A DNA stretch of 47,809 nt, from the NCBI RefSeq assembly GCF_032854445.1, contig NC_088295.1, positions 66,943,249 to 66,991,057 on the forward strand. The letters are read 5' to 3'. This DNA is from Liolophura sinensis. Its lineage: Eukaryota; Mollusca; Polyplacophora; Chitonida; Chitonidae. This document shows positions 1 through 13,680 of the stretch, piece by piece. Under the pieces are notes generated by a model, which saw nothing but the letters and a program-made list of their open reading frames with translations, made no database searches and was not told the DNA's origin. Both the position numbers and the translations under genes were made by a program. Position 1 is the first letter of the stretch. Every line of letters starts with the position of its first letter.

Positions 1-1236
1 ATATATGATTTTTTTTCTTGTTTTATTTTCAGTACCTTGTCCATCAACTGACGGACATCTGTACATGTATGAAACGAAAATGAGATGAAATCATGTCGGT
101 CAACACCTTTCTGCGGAATGCTTTGAATCAATAAACGTCCTTCTCCATCCTGAATCGCAATTATTTAGTAATATGCCGTCGGTTGTTACAAATATATTCA
201 CGTAAAAACACCAATGAAATACATAAATATAAGAATACGACATAACCTTGAAATTAACCGAAGTTCCCTTACCAACTTTTAGCCTTGTTTTATTGCTACT
301 TACAACAACGTATATTTGCACACACACTGGCCAAGGTGATCGTAAAACACTGAAGTGTCAAGATATGTACGCATAACTTTAACATATGGACCTAAGTGTC
401 AATAAGACGTACAGCATAGAGGAAAAAAACAGAGCAGCGACGTCATTGTGATAGCTGGCCAATGGGCACTCGTAACGGCCTCTTGTCAATTTACCTCATT
501 TTGGGTTTTATTCTAACTTTTTATTTTATCCAAAAAAAATAAGTCCAACATTCGGATGCCGCTTGTTAACCATTAAGTTCGTTTCAGGTCGATAATCACA
601 AAACACTTTTCCAAAACAAGCTGAAACACCCTTTCCCAAATGAATATGAAAGAAATAATATAAATGTACCACATAAAGCCGAAGGAAGTAGTCATCAGTT
701 TTTAATGATGAAGTCAAGACAGTCGATATTCTAGGCCTGACATCCATTTGAAATTTCAAGCTCGAAGTGAGTGGATGGCTTCCTGGTCAAATACAAATGT
801 ACGCATCTCAGTCGCCCTTCGATTGCTATTTTTCATTGTACCACCAAGTTGACGAGATGTTTGTACAGCTTCTCTTGACCAGGGTTAAGAGAAATAAGAT
901 ACAACTATTACACAGATCGCTGGAGATCATGAACGCTCCGCGCATATTGGCCAGCAAGAGTATTATACTCACGGTATTGATACTTACAGATCCGCGATCT
1001 GTTTCATTCTTCACAGCTTAGCTTTTAGAAATACAGTTTATGTGGAAGCTAAGCTAGGAACATGGCCTACCCATCTCAGAGCTAAGATATTTATAGTGAA
1101 GGCGTTTGATGGAGTATTCTTGGCAGACTTTTTTTTAAATCAATAAAATGTGATTTGTAAAATTTATCATCACATTTTACACCAAGAGATATGCATACCC
1201 ATGTGCAGAGCCGTTTGATATATATCACTATCCAAA
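1..1236. other. Intergenic, nothing recognised
   Basis: AT-rich sequence with short, unsupported open frames only. No repeats or exons identified. Confidence 0.5.
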
Positions 1237-1284
1237 AAAGGATAATGTACAATTTTAAAATTTAAGAATTGACATTATCCCTTT
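1237..1284. repeat. Short perfect-looking inverted repeat
   Basis: AAAGGATAATGTACAATTTT and its near reverse complement AATTGACATTATCCCTTT face each other with a 1-2 nt loop. A second, smaller inverted repeat (AAAATGTGAT / ATCACATTTT) lies at 1145-1178. These may be remnants of a palindromic MITE or simply AT-rich hairpins. Confidence 0.45.
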
Positions 1285-1381
1285 CATGATAAAGTCAGCC
1301 TGAGTGTCACACGTGTGCATATCTAACACGTACTGCAGTTCTACACCCCCCCCCCCCCCATCACCCACAACAAATCACTTA

Positions 1382-1648
1382 ATATTTATTTATTTACTTA
1401 TCCTTATATCGAATTATTTGATTGGTGTTTCATGCCGTATTCAAGAATACTTCACTTTCACCACTGAGTCCAGCATTATAGTGGGAGGAACCGGGGCCCT
1501 AGGGAAACCCACGACGATCCGCAAACTTTCCTATGTAATACCAGAGACGAAGCTAGCATGAGCTGGACTTGAACTCACATCGATCGGTGAGAGGCTCCTG
1601 GACCACTGTGCTGCATTAGCACGCTAATCACTCGGCCAGAGAGGCTCC
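1382..1648 (-). mobile_element. tRNA-derived SINE, family A
   Basis: Near full-length copy on the minus strand. Read on that strand it has an A-box-like head (GTGGCCGAGTGATTAGCG), AGGAGCCTCTCACC, a B-box-like GAGTTCAAGTCCAGC, a central body, and a 3' tail (TCTTGAATACGGCATGAAAC then ATCAAATAA). Diverged from the other copies. Confidence 0.85.
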
Positions 1649-2190
1649 GTTTTGGGATTAACAATTCATAGCAATAACTATCGTTGAAAACATCTAGTAA
1701 ATATCTCTGCTATATTATCAGTAGCAAAATCAATATTAAGTCTTCGGAAAAAAGCAATATATCGTTAGCTGTAAAAACAATTCTGTATTTGTAATAATAA
1801 CAATAATAACAGAACAACTGTTGCCTGGTGCAAAAAACTACTAATTTCGGCATGAATCAGTTTGCCATAATGACAGTATTGTTCACTAAATCCATTCAGC
1901 ATGCATGCATACACAAAGGGTCTATCGTATAAAAAGCATTACGCTGACTACAAAGTGATGGAAACAATTCTTACATTTTTATCATATTTTTTTAGTAAAA
2001 TAAGCCCATGGGTTAATGCTGGTAGCAACAGCATAGCCTGTCGTGTGTCACATATGTGTACATTTCTGTAGTATATGTGTATGTTCGCATGCAGCCATTC
2101 TAGCAATGATCTTTTTTGTTGTTTTTTTTTTCTGGTTTTTTTTTTTGATTCAATATCACTTATGGCTATATAACGGCCGGGGGGGGGGGG

Positions 2191-2460
2191 CCTCCACGGC
2201 TCAACTGGTGCCGTAGCGCACTAGCACAGCGTAATGACCCAGGAGCCTCTCAACAATGCGGTCGTTGTGAGTCCAAGTCCAGCTCATGCTGGCTTTCTCT
2301 TTGGCCGTAAGTGGGAAGGTCTTCTAGAAACCTGCGGATGGTCGTGGGTTTCCCCCGGACTCTGCCCGGTTTCCTCCCACCATAATGCTGGCCGCCGTCG
2401 TGTAAGTGAAATATTCTTGAGTACGGCGTAAAACACCAATCAAATAAAATAAATAAAAAT
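2191..2460 (+). mobile_element. tRNA-derived SINE, family A
   Basis: Full-length copy directly after a G12 run. The head GTAGCGCACTAGCACAGCGT, AGGAGCCTCTCAACAATGCG, the body GCGGATGGTCGTGGGTTTCC, and the tail GAGTACGGCGTAAAACACCA with A-rich end are all present. This is one of the best-preserved copies here. Confidence 0.9.
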
Positions 2461-3132
2461 TTAACAGCCGCCCACGGTATGTTACTTAGACAACTGTACA
2501 TTACACTGCTTAGTCTAACGCATTATGTCTGACTCATCTGCCGATATACATGTACCAGGCAAACAGCCTCTCGCCTCAGTCATCAACTTCCCACGATGTT
2601 AACCGCTTATTTTTGTCTAATGTTTTTGTTACAATCACAGAAATCTATAATCCTGACAGATTACTTGATACTCACAGATATGTCAGACATGAATGAACTT
2701 ATCACTTTACGATAGAACATTCAGTTATATCATAACAAAGATTAGAGGTAAGGTGAATATTTTCGTCATTTTATCACTTTTTTCAACGGAAACGGAAAAG
2801 AAAGAGACGGGACAACATTATATCGTCGCACAACACAGCATGAGCAACAAAGCTATATGAACTCATCTGATCAAACGATGCAACAGCAACATGCAATGAC
2901 AATGTCTGATGGCATCAAAATCACTAGCTCTCATATACACGACGAGTATAATCAAAAAAACGAATATACAGACATTTGCCATTCCCATCGTGACGTTTGC
3001 AGTATAAATATGGGGAATAAAACATAAAACATGAGTACTGGGTAAATCAGAAATGAAGTAAAGTATTCCACTGTATACAATTCAAACATTTAAATATATT
3101 TAATGAAAGTAAAAGTAAAAAAAATTATATAT
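2461..3132. other. Intergenic, nothing recognised
   Basis: AT-rich sequence between the family A SINE and the Penelope-like element. No feature seen. Confidence 0.5.
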
Positions 3133-3636
3133 AAACGAAGGTATTGCTTCTTTCAGAGGCATTTAGGAATTGGGATGGTAGGCCTATAGATTGACAGAGG
3201 CATTACTTATGGATAACAATTCCTGGATTTATTGTGTTGGTGAAGTTTCGATGTAGGTTCTTACATCGTTATCAAACCATATGAACAGACAGAGATACAA
3301 GACAACATATATACAGTAAGAGAGTGAGTGGTGTCACCAACAGGCAACAATGTAACATAGATAGTAACTTCAGGGTTAATGGCTTCAGGGTTTAAGGCGG
3401 TCACTGTCTAATCTGATGAGGTCATTGTAGGCGCTCGGTAGGTGGTACCCGCTCTCTCGGTTAAGCTGTGGATTGTGTCGTCGGATCATGATGGCTTCCA
3501 GCAGTTTCCTTCTTTTATAGTCTGACTGGTTGTTTTGTAGGTTATGAACTGTGTTCCATTGGAGTGGTTTTCTGGATGGGCTCTGATGTGGTCACTGAGG
3601 GCTGATTTTCCATCTAATTTTTTCTACTGAGGCCTT

Positions 3637-3975
3637 GTGCTCTGCAATTCTGATATTGAGTCCCTACTTGACCACCTCAACACCCAGAACAACAGGATAC
3701 AGTTCACCATGGAACAAGAATGCAACAAAACCATACCGTTTCTGAATGTACTTATTAGCAAGAGGTACGACAAACTCCTCACTTCAGTATACCGCAAGCC
3801 CACACACTCAGACCAATACGTGAATTACCAATCTAACCAGCCTAATCGGATCAAGAGAGGAATAATATCTACCCTAACAAAACGAGCCCTACAGATATCC
3901 AGAATCAACCTCCAAGAAGAAATAAATCACCTCAAAACAGCCTTCACCACCCAAAACCGATACCCCCACAATTAG
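3637..3975 (+). pseudogene. PLE reverse transcriptase, C-terminal fragment
   Basis: The open frame of 112 codons contains IQFTMEQE, IPFLNVLISK, and SVYRKPTHSDQYVNYQSNQP, the conserved post-catalytic and thumb region of Penelope-like reverse transcriptases (family pattern LPFLDV...YRKPTHTDQYL). The upstream catalytic motifs are missing and replaced by the inverted arm. The frame ends at TAG 4 nt before the next block, which is in another frame, so the gene is broken. Confidence 0.8.
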
Positions 3976-4409
3976 TGGAGAGAACGATCAGCAAAACCCT
4001 CAATCCGACTAACAAGACCAGAACAACGAGACCCGACCACCCCAATATATATATAACCATTCCGTATATAGGCACCCCAAGCTACCAGATAAGAAGACTC
4101 CTGCATGACAAACTGAACATACAAACAACGTTTACCTCCGCCTCTAACCTTAAAACCCTACTCAAAGCCAATGGAAAGAAACAGCCAACCCATAGGGAAG
4201 AACCCAAAGGATCTGTGTACTGCATTAATTGTGATTGTCAACAGCAATACATTGGAGAAATTGGTAGACCACTCAATATCAGAATTGCAGAGCACTCAGT
4301 GACCACATCAGAGCCCATCCAGAACACAAACTCCAATGGAACACAGTTCATAACCTACAAAACAACCAGTCAGACTATAAAAGAAGGAAACTGCTGGAAG
4401 CCATCATGA
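3975..4409 (+). pseudogene. PLE GIY-YIG endonuclease fragment
   Basis: The 144-codon frame continues the element in a shifted frame. Near residues 80-107 it carries VYCINCDCQQQYIGEIGRPL followed by R-I-A-E-H. This is the Penelope-type GIY-YIG signature with the cysteine pair, YIGE.GR and the conserved Arg/Glu-His. In family terms the domain nicks target DNA. The C-terminal part drifts out of frame near 4390. Together with the preceding block it is a nonfunctional copy. Confidence 0.8.
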
Positions 4410-4701
4410 TCCGACGACACAATCCACAGCTTAACGGAGAGAGCGGGTACCACCTATGACCTCATCAGATTAGACAGTGACCGCCTTAAACCCTGAAGCC
4501 ATTAACCCTGAAGTTACTATCTATGTTACATTGTTGCCTGTTGGTGACACCACTCACTCTCTTACTGTATATATGTTGTCTTGTATCTCTGTCTGTTCAT
4601 ATGGTTTGATAACGATGTAAGAACCTACACCGAAACGTCACCAACACAATAAATCAAGGAATTGTTATCCATAAGTAATGCCTCTGTCAAACGAAGGTAT
4701 T

Positions 4702-7700
4702 CTCAAATACTGTTTTAATTAGTCTTTCCACTGATGCTTACTTCTTACCCTTTAAATCCAATCACCCATATTACCTATTGTCCTGTCGTTAGCTGGTCCG
4801 TGGGCCTACATTCATAGGCATGGCGCTAAAGCTCGATGCTTGACCCACCTAGAGGTGTTAGTAAATACAAAGCAGACGTAGCCCCACAGTCATGTACCGT
4901 TAAAGTTAGCGTTACTCACCTTGTTCACTTTTATGACTGCCTGATCGTGTTAAGCTCGCACGTGTGCTGGTAGAGTTCTTATATAGGCCCCTACGTATGT
5001 TTTATGTTCATTAATATTAGTACAGGCAACACATACACACATATACCTACATATACACATACACATATATATAGCTGGATAAAACACTGTAGGGCAATGA
5101 CATTGTTCTGAGAGCATTGGAAACATGCAGCGGCTTTTTTGGTCCCCGCCTGTTACCATATGTTTGCACTCGACGCTCCATGGTACGGTGATGGGGAGCT
5201 AGAGCGCCCATTGACTGCACATGCCCGATGGTCTGAAGTCCATTGACGCAAAGCAGATTTCACATGCAGTTTGAATCAGTGATACCAGACTTCGTTCAAT
5301 TCCTAAATATGACAGTTTATCCAGACACACCAAACATAGCCTACTGTTATGTTAAATATGTGCTTGGAAGTGACCTATTCAGGTAACACTGACGCAACAC
5401 ATGATTTACTGCAGTTGCTTGACATATTTCTTTAATTGGTACAATTATTATGCACTATTTCCTTTAACATAAATACCCACAGCGCTGCATGGATAGGCCT
5501 AAAAATCTGTTTCAAGTCTTCCTTGTCAAGTGTTATATGGATAACAGTAAGGAAGTACGTTATAGCTTCCTTATCGGAATCACTCATAAACTTGTCTGCC
5601 TACCCTCGAGGTGGATGGAGACAAATGTAAGTGGTTTTGCCGAAGGTTATATACGAGATAATTAAAACGAGAGTATAGGTCTGTTGGTATACATACACGT
5701 GCTAATATAATTCAAATAGTTTTGCACACTTGAATAATAAGCACATTATAATGTTTCAAAATGATAAATCTAGAGCTTTCACATAAAATTCCAGTACCGT
5801 TACGGCCATGTGCACTGGTGATTATATACACTAACAAATATGCATAAAATATTTCAGCCATATTGGTTAATTTGGGTTGATGCATAGCTACTCACGAAAA
5901 GGGGTATTTGATATACAATTGCATAAGCTTGGTTTTCCAATAGTGCAGTCATTCGGGAAAACATCAGTGGGAAACATAACCGATCCATGTGTGTCCATTC
6001 TGTGTAGTTGTGGGCGTATAGCAAGTATAGGTAGTTCACAAACACTGCAGCGTAACTACAGAGAATGATGCGTTTTTACACAACTTAGAAACTGTCTTGT
6101 GTTGGCGGGAAATCTTGAGCGATCACATCTATTGGCGCGAAGCGATACACCCATCACTTTTCACTTCCTACAGGTGATGTGTCAGTCATTACTGCTTTAC
6201 GCGGTGACTTTGACACAACAGCATATAACTTGACCTGCGCCAGGTGGCTCATTGTGGGCGGAAAGGACGACTTAAGACATCAGTTAACTGTTGTTTGTTG
6301 CTCTTACTTACAAACACCGTCCTGTTAGAACGAATTTATCTGTGGAGATTATCTGGAGACAGAGCAATACTCATCTGACGATAAAACAACCCATTCTATA
6401 GATAATATGCATGCTTATATATTTATTTACTTATTTGAATATTTCACTTATACGACGACGGTAAGCATTATGGTGGAGGAAACCCATGTTTATATAGAAA
6501 GACATTTGCTAGTATATTAGTATATATAACCACTGAAAACTGTCAATGATCAAGACTGAAGTAAGAGGAAGAAGTAGTACAAATACGGTTGCAAATATGT
6601 TGTGCCAATAATATATGCTATTAATGAGTACATCCAGATAACATGCCGCTGAACAGTTTTCAGATTTCGTGAAAAAAAGAGGTCAAAATGACTGATACCT
6701 TTGCCTCAAACTATACTTCTATATTTTAACATTTGCACTCCGCTGTTGTTGCAATATTCAATGATTGTTAGTACTTCTGTGACTTGACTTGAAGACACAA
6801 TTAATCAAACTTTAGTAAGTTGTGAAATGTAGAGAGGCATTCATATTATAAACGGAGATAATTGACCGGCAATTGCACTTTAAACATGATGTCAATAGCG
6901 GCCACGTGATTTAAAAGACGTTGATAAACCAGTTATCTGTAATATATATGATATGCAGACAGACGAACGGACATACATTTGGGCATGCACTATAATAGAA
7001 AAAAAAAACTTACAGCAAAGGGAGTAAAACCAGAGCAGCGACGACAGTGTGATAACTGGTGAAATACGGCCTCTTGTTCACCTCCGTTAGAGGTTTACTC
7101 TAACCGGTCATCATATCAATGCTTAAACAGTAGCGAATTCCACGACACCCACTGCTTCCACCCAGCACAATATGACTTCAACAGAACTGGGTAAAGGAAA
7201 AAATGCAGTTAGTTTAATTGCAATATATTAGACGTCACTGGCCTAGAGTTATTCCAAATGCTGTACATTTAACATACAGTAACATGAAAACAATGCAAAG
7301 CGACTATTACCTATTCATTGCTATTCTTTTTAATTTAATGAAGGTCGTCATAGAATCTTAACCATTCCAAGAGCAAAAAACGTCAAAAGTTACAAGATAT
7401 ATTTACATGATGCTTAACAGTACATAAATCGACATAGAAGGTTATCACCCAGTCAAGGTTACCTGTATATAGCTCACTTCAGATCGCTGCTTATAACAGG
7501 TGGGTTGTCAGTATATACATGTACATCTAACCCGTTAGACCTAGGTCAAATACAGATAAACCAGCACATTGGTGATCGAGCCAGGTGTAATCAGTCCACA
7601 ATCAAGCCTCGTCACGCCGCCATGACTGATGCCTGCATATTGCACCTCATCCATGGAAGCTAATACTATTAATAGGTTAATGAATTAAGACGACATCGGC

Positions 7701-7833
7701 GTGTCCAGGCAGGTGTTTCGTACATGATGTATGTGTATATGTTACATCAAGGTCAGATGACCTAACCGAATCCTGTCACTTTAACTTATACATATATATA
7801 TATATGGATTGTATGAAATAATTCGATATTCTC
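4702..7833. other. Intergenic, mostly featureless
   Basis: Apart from a CA/TA-rich stretch at about 5030-5075 and the SINE fragment at 6413-6490, no gene or repeat is recognised. Open frames are short and overlap on both strands. Confidence 0.45.
6413..6490 (-). mobile_element. SINE family A, 3' fragment
   Basis: Contains AATATTTCACTTATACGACG and CATTATGGTGGAGGAAACCC, the reverse complement of the family A tail and body junction. Partly deleted in the tail. Confidence 0.6.
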
Positions 7834-7912
7834 TCCGGCAGCTGGCCGCTGTCGTATATAAGTGAAATATTCTTTAGTGCGGCGTAAAACACCAATCAAA
7901 TAAAAAAATATT
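7834..7912 (+). mobile_element. SINE family A, 3' fragment
   Basis: 5'-truncated: only GCTGGCCGCTGTCGTATA, the AAGTGAAATATTCTTTAGTG segment and the terminal AACACCAATCAAATAAA remain. Confidence 0.8.
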
Positions 7913-8152
7913 TAATCTCATAATTGATCAGTTCTGATAATGTAGATCAGGTTTCCTCTAACACAATTGTCAGCGGTTTCAGAACTAATTTTGGAAGTTT
8001 AATTCCAGTTTCCTCTTTCCACCTCAAGTGATTCTTGATTGTGTGTATATCCCATTATTTGCACATAGGCCTATATATATTAATCCTTGAAAATAACATG
8101 AAGTTTGAAACTGAAGTTGGAATATAACAGAACGTAGAAAGTTGAGAAGGCG

Positions 8153-8175
8153 TTATATATATATATATATATAAC

Positions 8176-8222
<47 letters not shown>
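8153..8222. repeat. (TA)n microsatellite
   Basis: About 70 bp of TA dinucleotides, interrupted once by AACG at 8173-8176. Confidence 0.95.
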
Positions 8223-8225
<3 letters not shown>

Positions 8226-11200
8226 TCAACTAATCCGATTCGACCCTAAAGCGTCATTATACATAAATGTCTTCAACGGTCCTTGCAAAACTTCACTGAC
8301 AATTAACGTGCATATATTTAAAATCGTTACGTCTGGTAGTTTTTTGATATATGTTTAGGGAAATTAGAACAACTTAACCCTTATGTCAAATGTAATAAAA
8401 AGGCATAAAACTGCTATCTACATTCAGATCAGAAAGAGGAGTAAGCAAATGCCAGAGCACTAATCACTGTCCATAATAACTGCTATACCCGCACTATAGA
8501 TCATATAGGCCTACACTTAACCATGTCCTGCTGAACGCAATGAATTAGATGCAGACGTATACTCATGCACTGGTTCGTATCTATATTTATTCATTTGCAC
8601 AGTCCGTGCAAACCGTGCCTATAGTCAAGGAACGAAAATAACAGACAACATATCTCCGCATGGTGATTGTAATAAATAAACGTGTAATAGTAATACGTCG
8701 CCCCTCAATTAAACTGATAGTGCCTTTCACTGAAATGTATCGGAATAAATACATAAACAGTATTGTGTTCACTTTCAAATATGAACATTTTTTTCTCTTT
8801 CGTACATCACTTCGCTTTCAAAAGCTTCAGTGGATCAACATGATGAACAGGCTTATTTGCGGAGAAAAATCTAGGTTTCTTTTCAAACGATCTTATCTTC
8901 TGTTACGAAAACAAAAATCGGCATCCGCATGCATGCAATAGACGTTCAGAATCTTGACGAGTGATCAAAGTATATGAGAGCGTATAGCTTAAAAACCGTG
9001 GCTTTGACATATATCAACACAGAGATACAGAATTAGTCTTGTGTACTTACGAAGAAATACGCTGTCCTCGGCCTCGGTCTGTTACACTGGTCACGTTGCT
9101 GGCGTCAAACCAGTTATCGGAAGTTTGATATGAACCATTTTGTAAATGCTAGCATAGGTTCCTGGACATATCGTTCAACGATTGAACGACATGTTCATCG
9201 AGATTAAATGTTAAGTTGGCATTTAACACAATATAATATATATACTTATTAGAATATGTAAGGTTATATTCAGCTGTTACAGGACCGCCACGTGTTGTCT
9301 CTTGTGCTACAGGGGATCCAGTATAGTAATTGCTGCACACGTGCCGTAGGCAGTCGATGCAAGTTTCCCGCTCGAGCGTTGTGTACTGACCTCTTGCTAT
9401 ATAGGCCACCTGTAGGTACAGCAGCTAGGGATATACCTGACAAGGCCTGACTGCATGAATGAAATGATCTGATGAAGGTTCAAAATGACATTGTTAGAAA
9501 TCAATCTTCGCCATTGTTGTAATACTTCATTTCATAAATAGTGCAGGCGTCGGGGATTTATATATGATAGAAAGTCGTATATAGGCCTATTTACAGCGAT
9601 GCCTATATTTCAACAGGAATATAAAGGCCTACCATCCCTAATTTTACCGAATGGCACTAACCGCTGAGAATGCCGTAAGCGATAGCTAGCATATAACATA
9701 TACTTAAATTTCCATATTGTCATGTTCTTTATATTGGCGAAAACTGATTGGCGATATTTAGCCTTGTCGAAACTCCTCGAGGTTTTAATCAACGATAAAC
9801 AGCCGTTTCCATAGAATTCAGTCTTCCTTTAGGCGTCTACTTGTCAGTCTATACAGGTGTTCGGGTGCAGATTAAATTAAGAAGTTAAGTATATCGTAAT
9901 ATCTATACTTGTGTATTTCTCTAGCTGATTTATCCTTCGATTGTGTGATTAATTTCAAACAACTATTGCAACTACAACACATTCACGCACTGACTATCTG
10001 ATAGTTAAAAATGCGGCTTTTCGAACCTTTATTTGGTACAGTCTACATTAGGATGTCATGTCGCACGTCATATATTAGTGTCAAAGATTAGACAGGGCTT
10101 TTAGCCATTAGGGACCCCGATTAGCTAAAAGTTTCCTTAAGATGGAATGAATCTTCTAAGAAGATATGTCATATCACCCTGATCTAACTGAGGTATGGTA
10201 CAGGCATGGAAGCCTGATAACCTCCTCAATCCTCACAGCGCATGGGCCGCTCTCTACGCTCGCTTTACACCACTGCCACCGCTATAGAAAAGCTTGACCT
10301 TTGGAGCCTATGCGATGCACGTAGGCTTGTCAAAGCTTGGCCTGACCTCTGGTGTCCTCGTGTGCAACTATTTAACCAGCATTAGTCAATAAAATTGTTT
10401 CAGGTTTTGAGGTGTTCATGTTGTGCAAACTTCACTGAAAGAGAATGAATGTGTATTGAATGAAAGCATTGTTGGAAACGAAACCTGAGACAAATAAGAT
10501 TTTTCCCTGCCTCATCACCGTGATCCCAGAGACATCGGCACAAAATTTGCTAGTGGTTACAGTTAGAGAGCAGAGAGCAGAGAGCAGCGCATGCACTGTA
10601 ATGAGTGTGTTCGGCTATATACTTCCTATAATGCTTAACTCTTTGTTTCAGTTTTCTCTCCCTCTGTTTTTATGTTGGTGTTACAGACTGCATCACATTC
10701 AAACCTAAGCCAGAACGGAATGTAATTCATGTACGGCGAAATCACGTCTTAGAGCGAGATTGACGTGTTATCAGATGGACATCTGTTCACGTGTCAGTCT
10801 TAGGATTACATATACCGTATTCCGATTGTCCCAGTCACCAAATACCACGGATCTGCTTTTCGCCTAGTTCAGTCACAATGGGGAAATCGAAGATCCTACA
10901 AATATATGACTGTTCGAATCCGAGTTCCCACAGCCGAGTTCCGTCGAATTCGACAAATCGAAACAGATAGCTCATGCGATTGGCGTATTCCACAAATCGT
11001 ATTGTCTGAACGCCGCTTATTAAATATACTTGTGTTTTCATTCCACTAGTAGAATTCGAGGAGTCGACAAATCGCAACGTGTGAACACATCTCAGCATAT
11101 ATATGATTTTGAGCTGAACGCGTCTTGTAACTCAAGGTAACATGACTTAGAAGCCTTTGGTTTTTCTTCCAGACTTTACCAAGCGTAAAAATGTTACATA

Positions 11201-13127
11201 CAATTTGTGAATAGCTAGATAAATATGTGGCTTTATGTAAACTTTGCGTGTTGCCATGCGAATCCCGAGATTTACTCTATTTGCTTATAAGCTATCGTTT
11301 CTTTAGTTTTAAGAGAGCATGCTTTTAGCCTAATCTCACGCATTCCATCAAAGAATTTCTGGGCGCGTGTATACTGGACTATATATCTCAATTCCGGCAT
11401 CCATGTTTATATCATGCTCCCTCACAGAAATCGAGACAGTTTTGAGACCTGACACAACGATCACGAGAATCAACATTCACCGACTTCAGTTCAGTAGCCC
11501 ATTAATAATCAGACTCACACCTATTCATGACCTGGGGTGCTCCCAACATGGCGTATCAGTAAACGTCGCCAACCCACGTGTATGTAATTTTACATATGCC
11601 ATTTGGCAGTCCATTAGCGATACACTTGATGTTATGCGAACTCTCGTTTCTCATGACGCGAACATTCTTCAAAATGATGTAACTGGCAGGTGGACAGGAT
11701 TTTGTCTGACACGAAATTCACGCGATCATTTTTGCACCTGTTCACAGAGGACATTGTCATGACGACTGTAGGAACAAATGCTTATATCGTCATGTACCAA
11801 TGTTGATATGAACGTAAAATGATCTCAGCATAGGCCTGTATCGTGAGTAAACAAGCCATTCGTGCTATGGGTGTCAAATATACGTGTATTCTATTGTTTC
11901 GCGAGGTAATACCACCGCAGAAACAGTCATTTTACCAACCATTGAAACAAAATGATGTATTCAATAACACCTCTCTACAGTAAAAGTAAACATGGTAGGT
12001 AATGCTGACGTAATTACATAGGTTTACAGGTCGGGCAGTATTTAATAACATGCACAGGTAAGAAGTATTTGACAACACCTCTCCATAGCCAACGTGACAG
12101 CGATGTAAAGTGGTGCACTGTACATGTACTCGTAGCTGTAATGGTACACCACAGAAAGTCAATAAATAGGCCTAGACTATTCAAACAAAACAATATATTA
12201 TATATAATACCGCCTCACCTTGCAACGAACGTGACAGCAGTATAAAATTATACACTAATTGCACATATATTTGGACACCGGGAGGGCAATGTTTAATACC
12301 ATGTAAGTACAGCGATTATACATATGTACACTGAGGTAAACCATGCAGGCCGCTATAACCTGTTTCCCGCATAACTGTCTCACAGATTTACGCAAAGAAC
12401 ACGTATTAAGTCTCGACTAAAGATATTCATTAGGGGCATATATAATATATATAGTAATTGCTGCAAGCTCATAATTTTAATGGAGCCTGTATGTATAGAT
12501 CATAGGATGAACGTGTTGCTAAGAATTACTCTAGACTTATATAAGTACATTTCCGCATGATTGATGTGTAATACATGCATCAATCTTATATAGATCTACT
12601 CACCCGAGTTATCCATCGCACGTGCTTCATACATATACTTGTCGATCCGCGAATTGTGGTGGCAACTGGTAATATTTGCCTTCAGCAGAAATGTAAGCGT
12701 GTTACCTCTGCAAGCAGTGAGTGGATTTGCGTATGTGAGGCTGTGTGGATTTCTCCACGCTGATTTAATATCCTCGTCCCAGCTTCAGTGAATTTTAACT
12801 GAACTAGTTATGTTTACGGGAATGGCTAGCTTATATTATCTACTCGGTAATCTACGCGTGAAATGCGGGGTCAAAAGACGTAACGTACATGTACAGAGCT
12901 GCATGGTCCCACAAAATCTCATGATACCCCGCGTTGCTTGCATGCTTACTATTCAGTGGACAGCCCATTTGTGTAGAAAGAAAAAATAATATCGAATTAA
13001 TATTCATTAAAATCGCATAATGTTTAGGATACCAGCCTTGAGCTTTTGATCCATTAAAAAAGTAATTAAAGTCAAAATTCATCATTTAGGAAGAACATGT
13101 AGAAAAATTTTTTTCTTAACATAAGAT
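8223..13127. other. Intergenic, mostly featureless
   Basis: No exon supported by homology. Around 10900-11090 a word like GACAAATCG recurs three times (AATTCGACAAATCGAAAC, TCCACAAATCGTATT, GTCGACAAATCGCAAC), which may be an old repeat. Confidence 0.4.
11367..11762 (+). other. Isolated 131-codon open frame of unknown status
   Basis: The longest non-repeat frame in the gene-poor left part. It shows no recognised domain, signal peptide or splice partner; composition is mixed with several Cys/His residues. Probably chance, recorded because of its length. Confidence 0.12.
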
Positions 13128-13192
13128 TTTATATTTATTTATTGGATTTGTGTTTTACGCCGTACTCAAGAATATTTCACTTATACGACGAA
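13128..13192 (-). mobile_element. SINE family A, 3' fragment
   Basis: Contains TTTTACGCCGTACTCAAGAA and TATTTCACTTATACGACGA, the reverse complement of the tail only. Confidence 0.75.
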
Positions 13193-13437
13193 AACCTAAA
13201 CATAAGATCATAGGAGCCAAAAACTGCCCTGTAAAATCATTCGTTAAAAAAAAAAAAAAAATCTGGAATATAGAGTTGGCAATACCTGTACTTCAACTTA
13301 GAATACATGATACATAGGCGAAACACTTAACTCTTCCGTTATTAATTAGTGGCATGGGTCTTTATGTTTCAACCTTTTTCTCTCACTGATCATGTGAACA
13401 CATGAAGAACTATGTCCACTTAATTGAAAAAAAGACA

Positions 13438-13662
13438 GTGAGTGAGTGCTTTGGGTTTAACGTGGTACTAAGCAATTGTTCAGTTATATTATGAAGAAGG
13501 AGTCTGTAGGGTGCATGTAATGTACCTCCTTGTTGCAGGACGGATTCCCACCGCTCTTTAATCTAGTGCTGATTCACTGAGACGACTCACCCAAGGCAAG
13601 GAAGCGGCCCCCACCCGAACCATTATACTGATACGGGTCAACCAGTGACCCGACCCATATTG
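13438..13662 (-). mobile_element. tRNA-derived SINE, family B, truncated
   Basis: Read as reverse complement of the family B tail and body: GTGAGTGCTTTGGGTTTAAC, CTCCTTGTTGCAGGACGGAT, GAGACGACTCACCCAAGGCA and ACCATTATACTGATACGGGT. The tRNA head is lost. It abuts the mariner MITE. Confidence 0.8.
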
Positions 13663-13680
13663 AAAAAGAAGGCTGTAATA

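Larger units (their letters stand above)
3133..4701 (+). mobile_element. Decayed Penelope-like element with inverted arms and target-site duplication
   Basis: A remnant of a Penelope-like (PLE) retroelement on the plus strand. The 3' part of the reverse transcriptase and the GIY-YIG endonuclease are recognisable. A left arm (about 3193-3661) is the reverse complement of the element's own 3' part (about 4271-4688), with a ~38-nt segment present only on the left. The 13-bp word AAACGAAGGTATT occurs at 3133-3145 and 4689-4701 as a direct repeat, consistent with a target-site duplication, although about 47 nt lie between the left copy and the start of the left arm. The catalytic YxDD part of the reverse transcriptase is absent. 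Confidence 0.8.
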
